64,000 nt of DNA from Ephydatia muelleri (Eukaryota; Porifera; Demospongiae; Spongillida; Spongillidae), in assembly GCA_013339895.1 (NCBI GenBank), contig JABACO010000001.1, positions 25,019,270-25,083,269 of the forward strand, written 5' to 3'. The position numbers were made by a program, and so were the translations under genes. Of the stretch, positions 10,473 through 22,399 are shown in pieces (within the stretch, counting starts at the first letter, position 1; each line of letters starts with the position of its first letter). Under the pieces are notes generated by a model, which had not been told where the DNA came from, ran no database searches, and saw nothing but the letters and a program-made list of their open reading frames with translations.

Positions 10473-11590
10473 TATGGGAAAGTTTCCGAGAAAAGGGACC
10501 TAGCGTGTATTATAAAAAAGCATAATAAAAATGCCTTACGTTTGAAATGCTATAACTTCTGAAGGGTTAACGCTATCGTCTTCCTATTTTCAGCACTTCA
10601 TACTACACCATTTCTCTATGGTAAAATACATTTTGGGATCTTGAACATGCTCCATGCCAGTATCGCGATGTCCGATACCCCAAGGGGTTCAAACCCGCCA
10701 TAACTTTCTGTAGGAGTAATCAAATCGCTTCAAATTCGGTTTGTAGGTGGAGAGGTCCTATATCTATCTTTTTGTTCTGTTCGTTAATTTTTATGCAATC
10801 CGTTACGGAGATACAGTTGAACAAACTACGTGCACATTTTTGCGCTCGTTTCGCACACAAACATAGGCATGCGTTGTGTTCCCATAGATTGATCCTTTCA
10901 CATTGTGTCCCATCTGGTCCTCTAAATGTACACATACATTGCACACTTGCATCACACACCACCTGTATACATGTGGCAACACACACATACACACACACAC
11001 ATGACAAACTCACATGATACACACATACACAACACACATAGACGCACATATGTTTGTGTCATGTGTGTCTGTAAGTGTGTCTGTGTGTGTCGTGTGTGTC
11101 GGTATGTCTGTGTGCATGTGTGTTTGTGTAAGACGTGTGTGTGTGTCCATGTAGTGTGTTGTGTCGTGTATGTATTTGTGTATGTGCATCATGTGTGTCT
11201 GTGTGTATCTGTGTCCGTCAAACACAGACAGATACACAAGCACACACAAAATACACAGACACACGATGTACACACACACACACAGGTGCACACACACGCA
11301 CACACATGCAAACAAACAAGACACGCAAACACACACACAATATACACAGACACGCATGCACCTGACACACACGTGACAGACACACACATGCACACAAACA
11401 CACACACATGGACACAACACACAGACACACACACGATAGACACCAATGTACACACAGACACACACACAGATACCGACACACACACATGACAGACACACCT
11501 AGACACACATGAACACACAGACACACACACACAGACACATGGACACACACACGACACACAGACACACACACGCACACACGGACACAAAAT
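10473..11590 (+). repeat. Left arm of large inverted repeat
   Basis: Begins TATGGGAAAGTTTCCGAG, a variant of the GGGATCGTTTCC terminus seen in several small elements of this window. It continues through a conserved block (about 10540-10866) containing ATCCGTTACGGAGATACAGTTG, which recurs at 45170-45430 and, inverted, at 21330-21590 and 22075-22165. It ends in a CA-GT-CA microsatellite (about 10981-11590). The 10866-11590 part is matched in inverted orientation by 19740-20480, including the order CA, GT, CA. Confidence 0.7.
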
Positions 11591-11655
11591 GAAAAAACTG
11601 TTATGCTCTCTAATAATGATGGTACACAAATTTTACTTTGATTAGCGCCAATGTA

Positions 11656-11945
11656 CACTGCACAAAAAGTTAGGTTTACTACGTCTGAACACGATGCGTA
11701 AACTTGTCGCAAACATGAAACATTATCTTTGCACGCATATTTACGCATATGTACACATGTAATGTCTTTACGCTAATGTTTGCAATACATTTACCACGTA
11801 CGTAAAGGTGCTTACATATTTACGTACATATTTACAACATATTTGCTACAGGTGTATATACCGTTATATATTTACCTACATCTTTGCAATACGTTTGCTA
11901 GCGATAGATTTGCCATTGTCTTTACAGGGTAAGTAAATATATGAC
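11656..11945. repeat. Left end and subterminal repeats of EnSpm-1
   Basis: Terminal inverted repeat followed by about a dozen variants of ATTTACGTAC, GCGTAAAC and TTTGCAATAC. In CACTA elements such subterminal motifs bind the transposase; that role is inferred here from family knowledge. Confidence 0.75.
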
Positions 11946-12240
11946 CCAAATTCTAAATAAACGAAATCGTGCATTACAGGCCCGGCCCAGGTCGATCACT
12001 CTCGTACTCGATTCGCGCTCGAGACTTCACGACTCACACTCGCGATTCTACACTACGTACTCGCGCTATTTGAGCGAGCAGAGTCAAATTTGAATAAAGT
12101 TAAGCGACAAGTCGACAGTCATACCGGCCGCCCGCGACCTTCAGCCAACGCACGAAGGTCGGGCTATGCACCCAAATGTAATTATTATGATCTGGTTCCG
12201 CTTGTGCCCAGCTTCTAGTACTTCTACAAACGACGCTTGT
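11946..12240. other. Left spacer of EnSpm-1
   Basis: About 300 bp with repeated CTCG and ACTCGCG words (around 12000-12070). No gene recognised. Confidence 0.5.
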
Positions 12241-12259
12241 GGAACATCAAATGCGCCAC

Positions 12260-14735
12260 TGGTGGAGTATGTACTATGGTGGAGTATGCACACTGGTGGA
12301 GTATGTACACGGGTGGAGTGTGTGCACTGGTGTAGTGTGTGCACTGGTGTAGTGTGTGGAGTGTGTGCACTGGTGTAGTGTGTACACTGGTGGAGTGTGT
12401 GCACTGGTGTAGTGTGTACACTGGTGGAGTATGTATACACTGGTGGAGTGTGTACACTGGTGTAGTGTGTACACTGGTGGAGTGTGAACACTGGTGTAGT
12501 GTGTGCACTGGTGTAGTGTGTACACTGGTGGAGTGTGTACACTGGTGGAGTGTGTACACTGGTGGAGTGTGTACACTGGTGGAGTGTGTGGAGTGTGTAC
12601 ACTGGTGTAGTGTGTACACTGGTGGAGTATGTATACACTGGTGGAGTGTGTGGAGTGTGTACACTGGTGTAGTGTGTACACTGGTGGAGTGTGTACACTG
12701 GTGGAGTGTGTACACTGGTGGAGTGTGTACACTGGTGGAGTGTGTACACTGGTGGAGTGTGTACACTGGTGTAGTGTGTGCACTGGTGTAGTGTGTACAC
12801 TGGTGGAGTGTGTACACTGGTGGAGTGTGTACACTGGTGGAGTGTGTACACTGGTGGAGTGTGTACACTGGTGTAGTGTGTGCACTGGTGTAGTGTGTGG
12901 AGTGTGTACACTGGTGGAATGTGTGCACTGGTGTAGTGTGTACACTGGTGGAGTGTGTACACTGGTGGAGTGTGTACACTGGTGGAGTGTGTACACTGGT
13001 GGAGTGTGTACACTGGTGGAGTGTGTACACTGGTGGAGTGTGTGCACTGGTGTAGTGTGTACACTGGTGGAGTATGTATACACTGGTGGAGTGTGTACAA
13101 CTGGTGTAGTGTGTACACTGGTGGAGTGTGAACACTGGTGTAGTGTGTGCACTGGTGTAGTGTGTACACTGGTGGAGTGTGTACACTGGTGGAGTGTGTA
13201 CACTGGTGGAGTGTGTACACTGGTGTAGTGTGTGGAGTGTGTACACTGGTGTAGTGTGTACACTGGTGGAGTATGTATACACTGGTGGAGTGTGTGGAGT
13301 GTGTACACTGGTGTAGTGTGTACACTGGTGGAGTGTGTACACTGGTGGAGTGTGTACACTGGTGGAGTGTGTACACTGGTGGAGTGTGTACACTGGTGGA
13401 GTGTGTACACTGGTGTAGTGTGTGCACTGGTGTAGTGTGTACACTGGTGGAGTGTGTACACTGGTGGAGTGTGTACACTGGTGGAGTGTGTACACTGGTG
13501 GAGTGTGTACACTGGTGTAGTGTGTGCACTGGTGTAGTGTGTGGAGTGTGTACACTGGTGGAGTGTGTGCACTGGTGTAGTGTGTACACTGGTGGAGTGT
13601 GTACACTGGTGGAGTGTGTACACTGGTGGAGTGTGTACACTGGTGGAGTGTGTACACTGGTGGAGTGTGTACACTGGTGGAGTGTGTACACTGGTGAAGT
13701 GTGTGCACTGGTGTAGTGTGTGGAGTGTGTGCACTGGTGTAGTGTGTACACTGGTGGAGTGTGTGCACTGGTGTAGTGTGTACACTGGTGGAGTATGTAT
13801 ACACTGGTGGAGTGTGTACACTGGTGTAGTGTGTACACTGGTGGAGTGTGTACACTGGTGGAGTGTGTACACTGGTGTAGTGTGTGGAGTGTGTACACTG
13901 GTGTAGTGTGTGGAGTGTGTACACTGGTGGAGTGTGTACACTGGTGGAGTGTGTACACTGGTGGAGTGTGTACACTGGTGGAGTGTGTACACTGGTGGAG
14001 TGTGTACACTGGTGGAGTGTGTACACTGGTGTAGTGTGTGCACTGGTGTAGTGTGTGGAGTGTGTGCACTGGTGTAGTGTGTACACTGGTGGAGTGTGTG
14101 CACTGGTGTAGTGTGTACACTGGTGGAGTATGTATACACTGGTGGAGTGTGTACACTGGTGTAGTGTGTACACTGGTGTAGTGTGTACACTGGTGGAGTG
14201 TGTACACTGGTGTAGTGTGTACACTGGTGGAGTATGTATACACTGGTGGAGTGTGTGGAGTGTGTACACTGGTGTAGTGTGTACACTGGTGGAGTGTGTA
14301 CACTGGTGTAGTGTGTACACTGGTGGAGTATGTATACACTGGTGGAGTGTGTGGAGTGTGTACACTGTGTAGTGTGTACACTGGTGGAGTATGTATACAC
14401 TGGTGGAGTGGTGTGAGTGTGTACACTGGTGGAGTGTGTGCACTGGTGGAGTGTGTACACTGGTGTAGTGTGTACACTGGTGGAGTATGTATACACTGGT
14501 GGAGTGTGTGGAGTGTGTACACTGGTGTAGTGTGTACACTGGTGGAGTGTGTACACTGGTGGAGTGTGTACACTGGTGGAGTGTGTACACTGGTGTAGTG
14601 TGTGCACTGGTGTAGTGTGTGGAGTGTGTACACTGGTGGAGTGTGTGGAGTGTGTGGAGTGTGTACACTGGTGGAGTGTGTACACTGGTGCAGTGTGTAA
14701 GTGTACATTGGTGAGTTAGTGTGTGTGGAGTGTGT
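12260..14735. repeat. 17-bp minisatellite inside EnSpm-1
   Basis: About 2.5 kb, some 145 copies of TGTGTACACTGGTGGAG and the variant with TGTAG, with occasional TGTGGAG or TATGTATACAC insertions. Higher-order structure is visible: a block around 12420-13060 recurs about 644 bp later. Because 17 is not a multiple of three and no frame contains a stop, all three minus-strand frames stay open for 800-880 codons and encode the same 17-residue repeat (VYTLHQCTHSTSVHTPP). The tract lies downstream of the transposase stop codon at 14868. I treat the frames as repeat artefacts. Confidence 0.95.
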
Positions 14736-14867
14736 AAGCACTACGTATTCTGTTCTGCTTTTGTGGTGTGCGTGTTTTGCATACATGTTTAATGAATAAT
14801 AATGGCTATTACACTGTAGGAGTACAAACTGTTAACATTGTGATGTGTGTAGAGTATTAATATTCAT

Positions 14868-17800
14868 TCATATAAATGTTTTCTGTGGTATAGGACACAC
14901 ATATAGTGTGTCTTCATCATTCATGCTGTTGAATCCTGCCACAAATTGGGATTGTATCCTTTGCACAGGAAGAAAACTTGCTGGCCCAAACGGTTCGAAC
15001 AAGTTTGCACACCAGGTCTCCATTCTGGTAGTAGCTACATTATGCTGCGAAGAATGATGTTGATACCATTGCACAAAAGCAAATACATGTGGCACTACAT
15101 TCTGTTGAATTGTAAAGCTGTGTTTGAAGAAATATAGAACACGTCCAGGCCGAAAGTCAATGGTGTTGATGTCTACTTTTCCGTCTCTACCACACCATGC
15201 TGCCAATATGAAGGATGATCTTTTGGATTTGCTTTGTTGTGAACCATACACATTGTTACCGAACTTAATTTTAGAATGTTTCTTGGCATAAAATGATATT
15301 TGCTGATAGTTTGCTGCTTGATTGTATAAAACTTTGTATGATTCGATTAAGTAGGCAATGGAAGATTCATCAAGAAAAATTTCTTTACTAACACCTACAA
15401 GGTCATATGGTTCAAGACAATGCCAAATCATTCTATTTACCTCACATGCAGGCAACCTTGATGCAGTCTGAATTTCCAAATGTGAATTAGAATTTTGAGC
15501 AAGCATGTCATTGAGAGTTCCAACAACTGCAGCTGTTTGGTCTAACTCCTGTACAATCGAATGGGCAGTGTAGTTTTCATCTCTTATATGTAACTTGCCT
15601 ATTTCCATTTCTTGAAAAAAATGCCTCATTAACTGTACTTCAATAGACCTGTTGTTAGTTCTATAGCTACCCAAAATACCATTGTATCTTTCAAATGAAA
15701 ATAACCAGAATGCATAGACAGGCCCATAGTCCAAAATGCAGTTCAAGATGTGCATGTGCATGTGCATGTTAGGCGTAACCTTGTCCTTACCATACAGCCG
15801 CTGAAACTGCTTGCAAAACTGCAATAGTAACTTGTGTCCCTCCATAGCATCATGAATCTTCAGCATAGGGGAAACTAGGATGTTGCATGCTTGTACAAAT
15901 AGATACCAGCACTCAAGATGCTCCTGTTCTAGCACGCCATGAAGGGCATACATAGAAAAAACCATTGTCCATGTTTTCCATTGGTCTGCTGTAAAAGAAC
16001 TGAATGAAGATGCAATTTTATGTGGGATTCTACCCATTGAAGAAGGAGTTTCACACTTATCAACTTTCTCTTGCATCATTGCATGAAACCTTTTAGGTAT
16101 AATAGGTTCAATATCATCTAACCATACGTTCTTCATAATGTGTTTTGCTGTTCCAAGGAATAGGTTGTGCATGGGGTCAACTATATGAAAGCGAACACAA
16201 TCAAAGTATTCCAAAAGCATTAAAGCAGTAAATCGTGAACCGTATTGTGATTCTATACGATCTCTTGCAGCTTGAGTTGTTTGCATGGAGGCCAAATCTG
16301 CTTGTTCACGGTGGTCAGATTCATTTCGTAAGGGCGATTCATCTTCGCCATCATCGAAACAACCAAAACAAGCATGACCAGTTTCACAGTTGATGTGAAA
16401 CTCTTTAGTGCACTTTGAACATCCCAATTTAGCCATGTGGCCTAAAAATCCACAAACTTTCCTTGCTGCAGGAATATCACAGGCTACACAAAGCAGTCCT
16501 GCTTTCAAATGCACTTGCTGGCCTGGGTTGTCTGGCATATTAATGACCATGCCCTCACTCCACAAAACCTTTAATTCCTCCACTAAGGGCTCCAGGTAAG
16601 AATTAATATTAAGCGGAGGCTCATTTGGACCTGGAATTAAACCAAAAAGAATCATGTTTTCTTTTAAAAATCTTTTTGAGCGTGGAAGATTCATAACAGA
16701 TAAATACACAGCTCCAACACTGTATGGTGTGTGCTTGAATGGGGTAAACCAGTCAACGTTCATCATTAGGCCTATGTTATGGGGGGCAGCAAGGAATGCT
16801 GACCCATTGACATACTGGAACTCCTCCCAAATCTTGCCATCATAGATATCACAAAGAGTATCCTTGGGTATCTTCCGTTCACGCCAATGTTCACATGAGT
16901 TCAAAACACCTGGCTTACTAAGCAAAGTTTGCAACGATTCTATAAGAGGTTTATAACAGTACACTTTCAAAGGATAGAACTTGTGATCCCCATCTTTAGT
17001 GACTACAGCCCTCAAAAGTTGAGATCCGCAATGCTGCCTTCGGGAACGATGAGGGTGGTTGGGGAACTTGGAAAATGAGCACACTTTGGGGATCATTTTA
17101 GCTTTATCAACAAAGCACTTCTCAAACTCATAAAGAGTATGGCATTTCGGGCAAGAAACTAAACGCCTAAAGTCATTGCTGTTAACATTGAGACAACTAT
17201 GTAAGCCTATAATTGAGGTTGGAAAAATGGTTGTCATCTGGGCAACAAAAGATGAAAACCTACCTACAATGATAAAAACACAGCTGATAATGCGAATTAA
17301 AGCTGAGACTGCAGCTATTGAGATGTTGTATCTTGATGACCACTTAGACAAAAGTACTAAAAAGAAAGCTACAACTCTTGAAGAGTCGTCACTACAGACA
17401 TCAGTTTCTAGATGCACGAGATGCTCATGCAAGGAATTAGTTGATTTTTCCATCATGTCACCTTCAATTTCAGAAACATTCACACCTTCCCACACCTCAC
17501 CATCATCCACCTCATCTTCCAGGCAGTCCTCCGTAGCTTGTAGCTCAGCAGTGGAGTTATCCATCTCATCATCACTTAAACCTTCCGAATTATCACTGCC
17601 TATGAAAAAATAATGGAGGATTATCAGTGACAGTGCACATCCAAAATGATTGCTAATACGACAAGGCTTACTACATGGATGGATGTCAGTATGATAATTT
17701 ATCCCTGACCTGAATTTAATTGAATTGCACCACCATCATCCCCCTCATCCTCAGATGTAGACGGAACAGATTGACAATCTTTACTCCAAATCCGCGTGTG

Positions 17801-17896
17801 ATCATCGTAGTATGCCTCCTTGTGCCTTAAAAATGTACGTGCTGATATAAATTCCTCACAGTGTTCGCAATATCGATACAAATGATTCCGATCCAT
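14868..17896 (-). CDS. EnSpm/CACTA transposase (972 aa)
   Basis: Catalyses cut-and-paste transposition of the element that carries it. Two exons: 17896-17710 and 17599-14868, with a 110-bp intron (CAG|GTCAGG to CATAG|GC) and matching phase 1. Exon 1 encodes a Cys/His segment typical of the N-terminus of animal CACTA transposases (YCEHCEEFISARTFLRHK) and an acidic stretch. The long exon carries the Transposase_21-type core: MMNVDWFTPFKHTPYSVG near residue 340, NLPRSKRFLKENMILFGLIP, a CxxC cluster near residues 450-490, then FHIVDPMHNLFLGTAKHI near 545, and VTPNMHMHMHI with YGPVYAFWLFSFERYNG towards 700. No stop interrupts the reading. It is divergent from the companion gene, 222 bp away. The intron is inferred from splice signals and reading phase, not from transcripts. 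Confidence 0.9.
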
Positions 17897-18118
17897 TGTA
17901 TATACACAGACGCGAAGTTTTTCAAAATAAAAACGTCAGAAAATTCGGACCAATCAATTTCATTCTATAAATAAAAATACACAAGGCGGTAAAATCAGAC
18001 TAATCATTTTTCAAAAAAAAACGCGCGCGTCACATAATGCAGCTGTTGACAGCAGCTCATGTATGCATGATTATAGTTTCACTATCTGTTGCATTCATTT
18101 TTCTTTGAATCAGTCAGT
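17897..18118. promoter_or_regulatory. Bidirectional promoter region of EnSpm-1
   Basis: The 222 bp between the start codons of the divergent transposase and companion genes. It contains CCAAT at 17950-17954 and TATAAATA at 17966-17973, oriented for the plus-strand gene. Promoter function is inferred from position. Confidence 0.4.
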
Positions 18119-19332
18119 ATGTCATCAGCTCGTACTCCCGTTCGACCACTCGGAACGGGTGAAGACAGCGAGCGTAGGGTTTCGTCACCTTTTCTGTCGT
18201 CGTCGAGATTATTGTTGCAGCCTGCAGGTAAAAAAAAAAAATCATTCATTTCATGCAAATGAGGACCATTTGTTTTAGTTTCCCGACGACAGGAAAGTGC
18301 CGCCGGCAGTACTGGTAATGTTAACGTCCAGATACTTGCGGCGATTAAATCGCTCCAAGAACAAGTGGCGGACTTACAGGCCAAGTCTACGCAACCAGCT
18401 GCCTCTTCCATCCAACAATGTGCAGTTTCTAAGAAAGCACCAAAAGAACTGTTGGTAAAGTATATTGAACTTTATCATGCATGTAATATCAATAACGTGC
18501 TTTCTATAGACATCTATTCACAGTGTTGTGAGGCATCTTCGAGAAAGACTGGATGCACCTATGCAATGGGACACAAGTTCAGGGTAAGCAATTTGCATTT
18601 GAAAACATAACCTTATAATTGCATGTATTGCACAGTTTTTCTTCGCCTGAAAATATGCGGGTGACATCGGAGATTGTAACAGCCTGTGTCAACGAGAAGT
18701 ATCCTGCTTCCGTTGTACAAAGTAAGTCACTATCCATGCAAGAGAGTATACATGTATATATTCAAACAATGTTTTTACAGAAGCCACCAAAAAATACTTC
18801 ACAACTCTGAAGCGGCGCTCGCGTCTACAAACTAACAACAAACTTCCAGACGCGAGAAAAAAACAACGAAGGCTTCAGCGAAAGCACCACGTACGTTTAT
18901 GACTATGCAGAATTTAACGTGATGTGTATTAGCATTAATCAATAATCATTTGGCATACAGAAACTTCAGAATCGCAAAGTAGCTCTGTCGGGATCAACAA
19001 CTTTAACACAGGAGCAGAAAGAAAAGTTTTCTTCTATTCTTCGCATCGAATACATGTCTTCGGAAGAAAGCGCCGAGGAATCGGGTGAGGACGAGCACAT
19101 GGGGGAACGATTAAAGGTGCTCCTCATTCACACTCTCCCGTGGAGAAATCCAAGCGTGAACGAAATGTTCCAATCACTGGATCGCAAAAGTGCAAGAAAA
19201 AGAACATCAAGAGCAGCTGAAATGTGCCGCAAACGGTGCCGTGCTAGCGCTACTGAACCATCCTCGCCGAGCGGATTTACAGCAAAACCTCCACCATCCT
19301 GCCCTGCGTGGGCAAAAGTGTCTGACTGTTAA
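18119..19332 (+). CDS. EnSpm companion protein (308 aa), LPWR type
   Basis: Six exons with consistent phases: 18119-18227, 18279-18454, 18510-18583, 18636-18721, 18781-18890, 18961-19332, giving 927 nt including the stop. The product has a Ser/Arg-rich N-terminus, a short coiled coil (ILAAIKSLQEQVADLQAK, about residues 52-70), a middle domain (SSPENMRVTSEIVTACVNEK, about 122-141) and a basic segment (ARKKQRRLQRKHH). It then has an acidic patch and a C-terminal LPWRNPSVNEMFQSLDRK segment, ending with a Pro-rich tail and CPAWAKVSDC. The LPWR...LD...PxWA ending is one I associate with second proteins of animal EnSpm elements. It probably binds element DNA or the transposase, but no biochemical role is known to me. 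All exons are open and use GT-AG borders. Confidence 0.75.
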
Positions 19333-19697
19333 TTTTAGTTATCGTGATGTGTAATGTACTGTATGTATATATTGATATCAAAATATTTTAACTTCAATAA
19401 TAGATGTGAACCAAGATATTTTTAAACTATAGGCGTGTTGTAAAAATAAGACGTCATAATGTTGTGTATTTATAGAACACCTTTGTATACCTTGTGTAAA
19501 GCTATTGCAAATGTTACATTTGACATCATGTTTGCGATGCGCAAACATGAGTAAAACCAGCCTTTACCATCTTTACACCGTCATGTAAACATCACGTTTG
19601 CGTCGTCGTAAATACAAGTAAATATACGTAAATGTGACCTTTACATCATGTTTACGTATTATTTACCGCACGCGTAAACACAATTTTTTACGCAGTG
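19333..19697. repeat. Right end and subterminal repeats of EnSpm-1
   Basis: From about 19540 the sequence is packed with ATGTAAACAT, GTAAATAC and TTTACGTA words and ends ACGCAGTG, the inverted terminus. It matches the word family of the left end. Confidence 0.75.
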
Positions 19698-19739
19698 GTA
19701 ATAATCCCCGCCTCCCCATACATTGAGCGGAGCGCAATT

Positions 19740-20237
19740 TGCCCAAATCATGTGTCATGTGTGTATTTGTGTGTGCATGTGTGTGCGTCTGTGAGTCTCT
19801 GTGTGTACGCCGTGTGTGTGTGTCTGTGTGTCTATGTGCATTTCATGTGTGTGTGTCTGTGATTGATGGAAAAACACACAGACACACATGGTGCACGTAC
19901 ATAAGCACACTTACAAACACAGGTACACACACACAACATACACACAGACACACACATACACAGGCACTCACACATGACACGCACACATAGACACACATGA
20001 CATGCACACACACGACACACACAGACGCACACAGACACATATGACATACATGTATGTGTGTGTGTGTTGTGCATGTATTTGTGTGTGTGCATCGTGTGTC
20101 TGTAAGTGTCTGTGTTATCTGTGTGTGCATATCGTGTGCGCCTATGTGTCTGTGTTATCTGTGTGTGCATGTCATGTGTGTCTGTGTGTTTCATCTCTGA
20201 GTGCCTGTTTATGTGCGAGTGTGTGTCTGTGTGTATG

Positions 20238-20271
<34 letters not shown>

Positions 20272-21632
20272 CTGTGTTTATGAGTGTGTGTTGCCACATG
20301 CATACAGTGGTGGGTGTTATGCAAGAGTACAATTTATGTGTACATTTAGAGGACCAAATGGGGACACAATGTGCGTAAAAGGGTCCAATCTTATGGGAAC
20401 ACAATGCATGCACAAAGGACCAATCCTATGGGATACAATGTTGGTACAATGCACGCCTAAAGAACCAATCCTATGAGGCACGATGTGCACATGTACAGAA
20501 GACCAATCCTATGGGACAGTGCATGTTGCTACACATACCTACGCGTATGTACAGTATCTCAAGTGAGGGCTCTATGACAAGTTATAAGGGAACTCAACAT
20601 GCAAAAATTGTAGCTGTCAAAAAAATGGATGCATGCGCAACAATACAGAGGAAAAACACAGAGTACAGAATGTTTGGTACATATAATCAGTGGCCTGTAC
20701 AAACATGCACAAGTGCATTTAAATTGAATACAATGCATTTTGTATGTGACAATGTTTGTGAGTGTGAGTGTTTGTACCAGCATCACTGAGACACGTTTAT
20801 TGTTTGCCACATGCATAACTGGTGTGGCACGTGTCCTGTACATGATGTGTGTGCTTTGCTTAAGAATGTACGCCATATACATGATAGTGTACAGGTTCCT
20901 ATATGCAACAATGCATGCTAGTGTGTACACAAGTGTGAGCCAGCAAGAGTTCATGTACTGTGTGTGAACTGAAAGTTAATTGTGTGAGACCGGCAATCGT
21001 AGCTGAGTGGGCGTGGCAGATTTTAGCAAGAGTTATGGAAAATAGGAAAGCTTTACTATACGACTAGAGGATGATGCGAGTATGTAGCAAATACTGTAGC
21101 CTTACGCACACCGTTTTGAATGGTGCCCGCGAAGCATCAGTCGGATCCATTAATTTGACACGATCGTCTGGCGAAATGAGAAGTCTTCTTTTTAAAATTT
21201 CCCGCATAAACACACTGCCTGGATGCAGCTATAACAGTTGTGAACGTTTAAGTCGTAGAATGGGTGGAAAAATGGGTGGAACAAAGAAGTTATCGTATAG
21301 CGGGAAATGTGCATTAACTTTGCACAGCTGTATTCCTTTAACAAATAGAGTAAAAATTAATTAATGAACAGAACACATCAATAGTCCTACTACCTACACA
21401 CCGAATTTGTTGCGATTTGAACGCTCCCTCCTACCTGATGTTGTTTAAGTTTTGAACCCCATGGAGTATCGAACCTTGTAACGTCGGCACTGTGCTTGTG
21501 CAAGACACCAAAATACATTTTCACATAGAGAAGTGATGTAGGACGAAGTGGTTAAAATAGGAAGTCGATAGCTCAGAAGATATAGCAATTTCAGTTTTAT
21601 GTTATAAACTGAAATCCACAATGATCAAATCT
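19740..21632 (-). repeat. Right arm of large inverted repeat
   Basis: 19740-20480 is the inverted counterpart of 10866-11590 (GT-CA-GT microsatellite plus a unique block around 20290-20400). After about 850 bp without a match, 21330-21590 is the inverted counterpart of 10540-10830. With the EnSpm element removed, the two arms would face each other across a loop of only about 110 bp. Confidence 0.65.
20346..20525 (+). repeat. Imperfect tandem repeat, about 40 bp
   Basis: Four to five degenerate copies around the core GGACCAATCCTATGGGA, each separated by ACAATG-type spacers. One copy of the core is also found inverted in the left arm near 10880-10925. Confidence 0.7.
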
Positions 21633-21873
21633 CGTAAGAACGTTCCAAAGGAACCTAACGCATACATGTACATTATAAAATTTCCAGTACGCGCAATAGA
21701 CGTTTGAAATGTATGGCTAATTAAAAATTCAGAGTCTTACAACTCCACGACAGATACTCCCATTCTCAGTGCGTAAGATGCGATATGCAGAGGACATTTC
21801 AGACTTCTAGTATATCAAAAATTTGAAATCTTGAAAAAATATGCATTAGGTCCCCTTTCGCAGAAACGATCCC
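21632..21873 (-). mobile_element. GGGATCG-type MITE, copy 1
   Basis: About 240 bp; inverted relative to the copy at 51158-51414, sharing most of its interior (CTAGAAGTCT, AGTACGCGCAATAG in inverted form). The right terminus GAAACGATCCC is well preserved and the left one is degenerate. Confidence 0.7.
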
Positions 21874-22054
21874 AATTATCCTTGATGCAATTTTTGCGGA
21901 AACTGTCCCATATATCTGTGGTATCATTTGCGCGTAAACTGTCTCAAAATGGTTATTATACTACAGGGAACTGTGTGAGGTAATGTACAACAATGATCAG
22001 AGATTGGCTATGACACACCATGCAAAGTATTAAGTAGGTCCTCGTAATACTTTA

Positions 22055-22170
22055 ATGGCGCGTAACGCCCGAGAAATATGCAATTTCTTTGCACCTTGTA
22101 TCTCCATAACGGATAATGCAAAAATTAACGAACAGAACAAATCAATAGCGGTAGGACCCTTCTACATAGT
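22055..22170 (-). repeat. Fragment of the CCGTTACGGAGATACA repeat
   Basis: Inverted match to the block near 10755-10830 (CTCCATAACGGATAATGCAA and AACGAACAGAACAAATCAAT). A short broken copy of the repeat family described for the large arms. Confidence 0.6.
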
Positions 22171-22230
22171 CCCATACCCTCCTCTCATACTCTCCACATC
22201 ACCATATCCCCATACTCTCCACAAAAGTCC

Positions 22231-22385
22231 CAGGTCACTCCACCATCATCCCATACTCTACCCAGATTACTTCACCATAGTCCCAGGTCACTCCACCATC
22301 ATCCCATACTCTACCCAGATTACTTCACCATAGTCCCAGGTCACTCCACCATCGTCCCATACTCTACCCAGGTGGTCCCAGGTTC
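22231..22385 (+). repeat. 53-bp tandem repeat, about 3 copies
   Basis: Unit begins AGGTCACTCCACCATCATCC and runs through CATACTCTACCCAGATTACT. Copies are nearly identical, so the expansion looks recent. Confidence 0.85.
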
Positions 22386-22399
22386 CTCAACAATAGTTC

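Larger units (their letters stand above)
11656..19697. mobile_element. EnSpm/CACTA DNA transposon, apparently complete
   Basis: An 8,042-bp element. The left end is CACTGCACAAAAAGT and the right end is the inverted CACTGCGTAAAAAAT; the ends agree at about 19 of the first 24 bases. The flanking direct repeat is GTA (11653-11655 and 19698-19700), the 3-bp duplication expected for EnSpm/CACTA. Both ends carry a crowd of short TTTACG/GTAAAC subterminal words, as in known CACTA elements. Inside, from left: a 17-bp minisatellite, the transposase gene (minus strand), a 222-bp intergenic promoter region and a companion gene (plus strand). Both genes are open through all inferred exons, so the copy looks young and possibly autonomous. 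It sits between two arms of a large inverted repeat. Confidence 0.92.

Noticed and set aside
10920-11750. Overlapping Cys/Val- and Thr/His-rich open frames on both strands
   Set aside because: Translations of CA/GT microsatellite; no codon-level signal beyond the repeat. The same applies at 19740-20480.
12141-14786. Three very long minus-strand open frames (803-881 codons)
   Set aside because: They follow entirely from a 17-bp minisatellite with no stop in any frame; all three encode the same low-complexity repeat.
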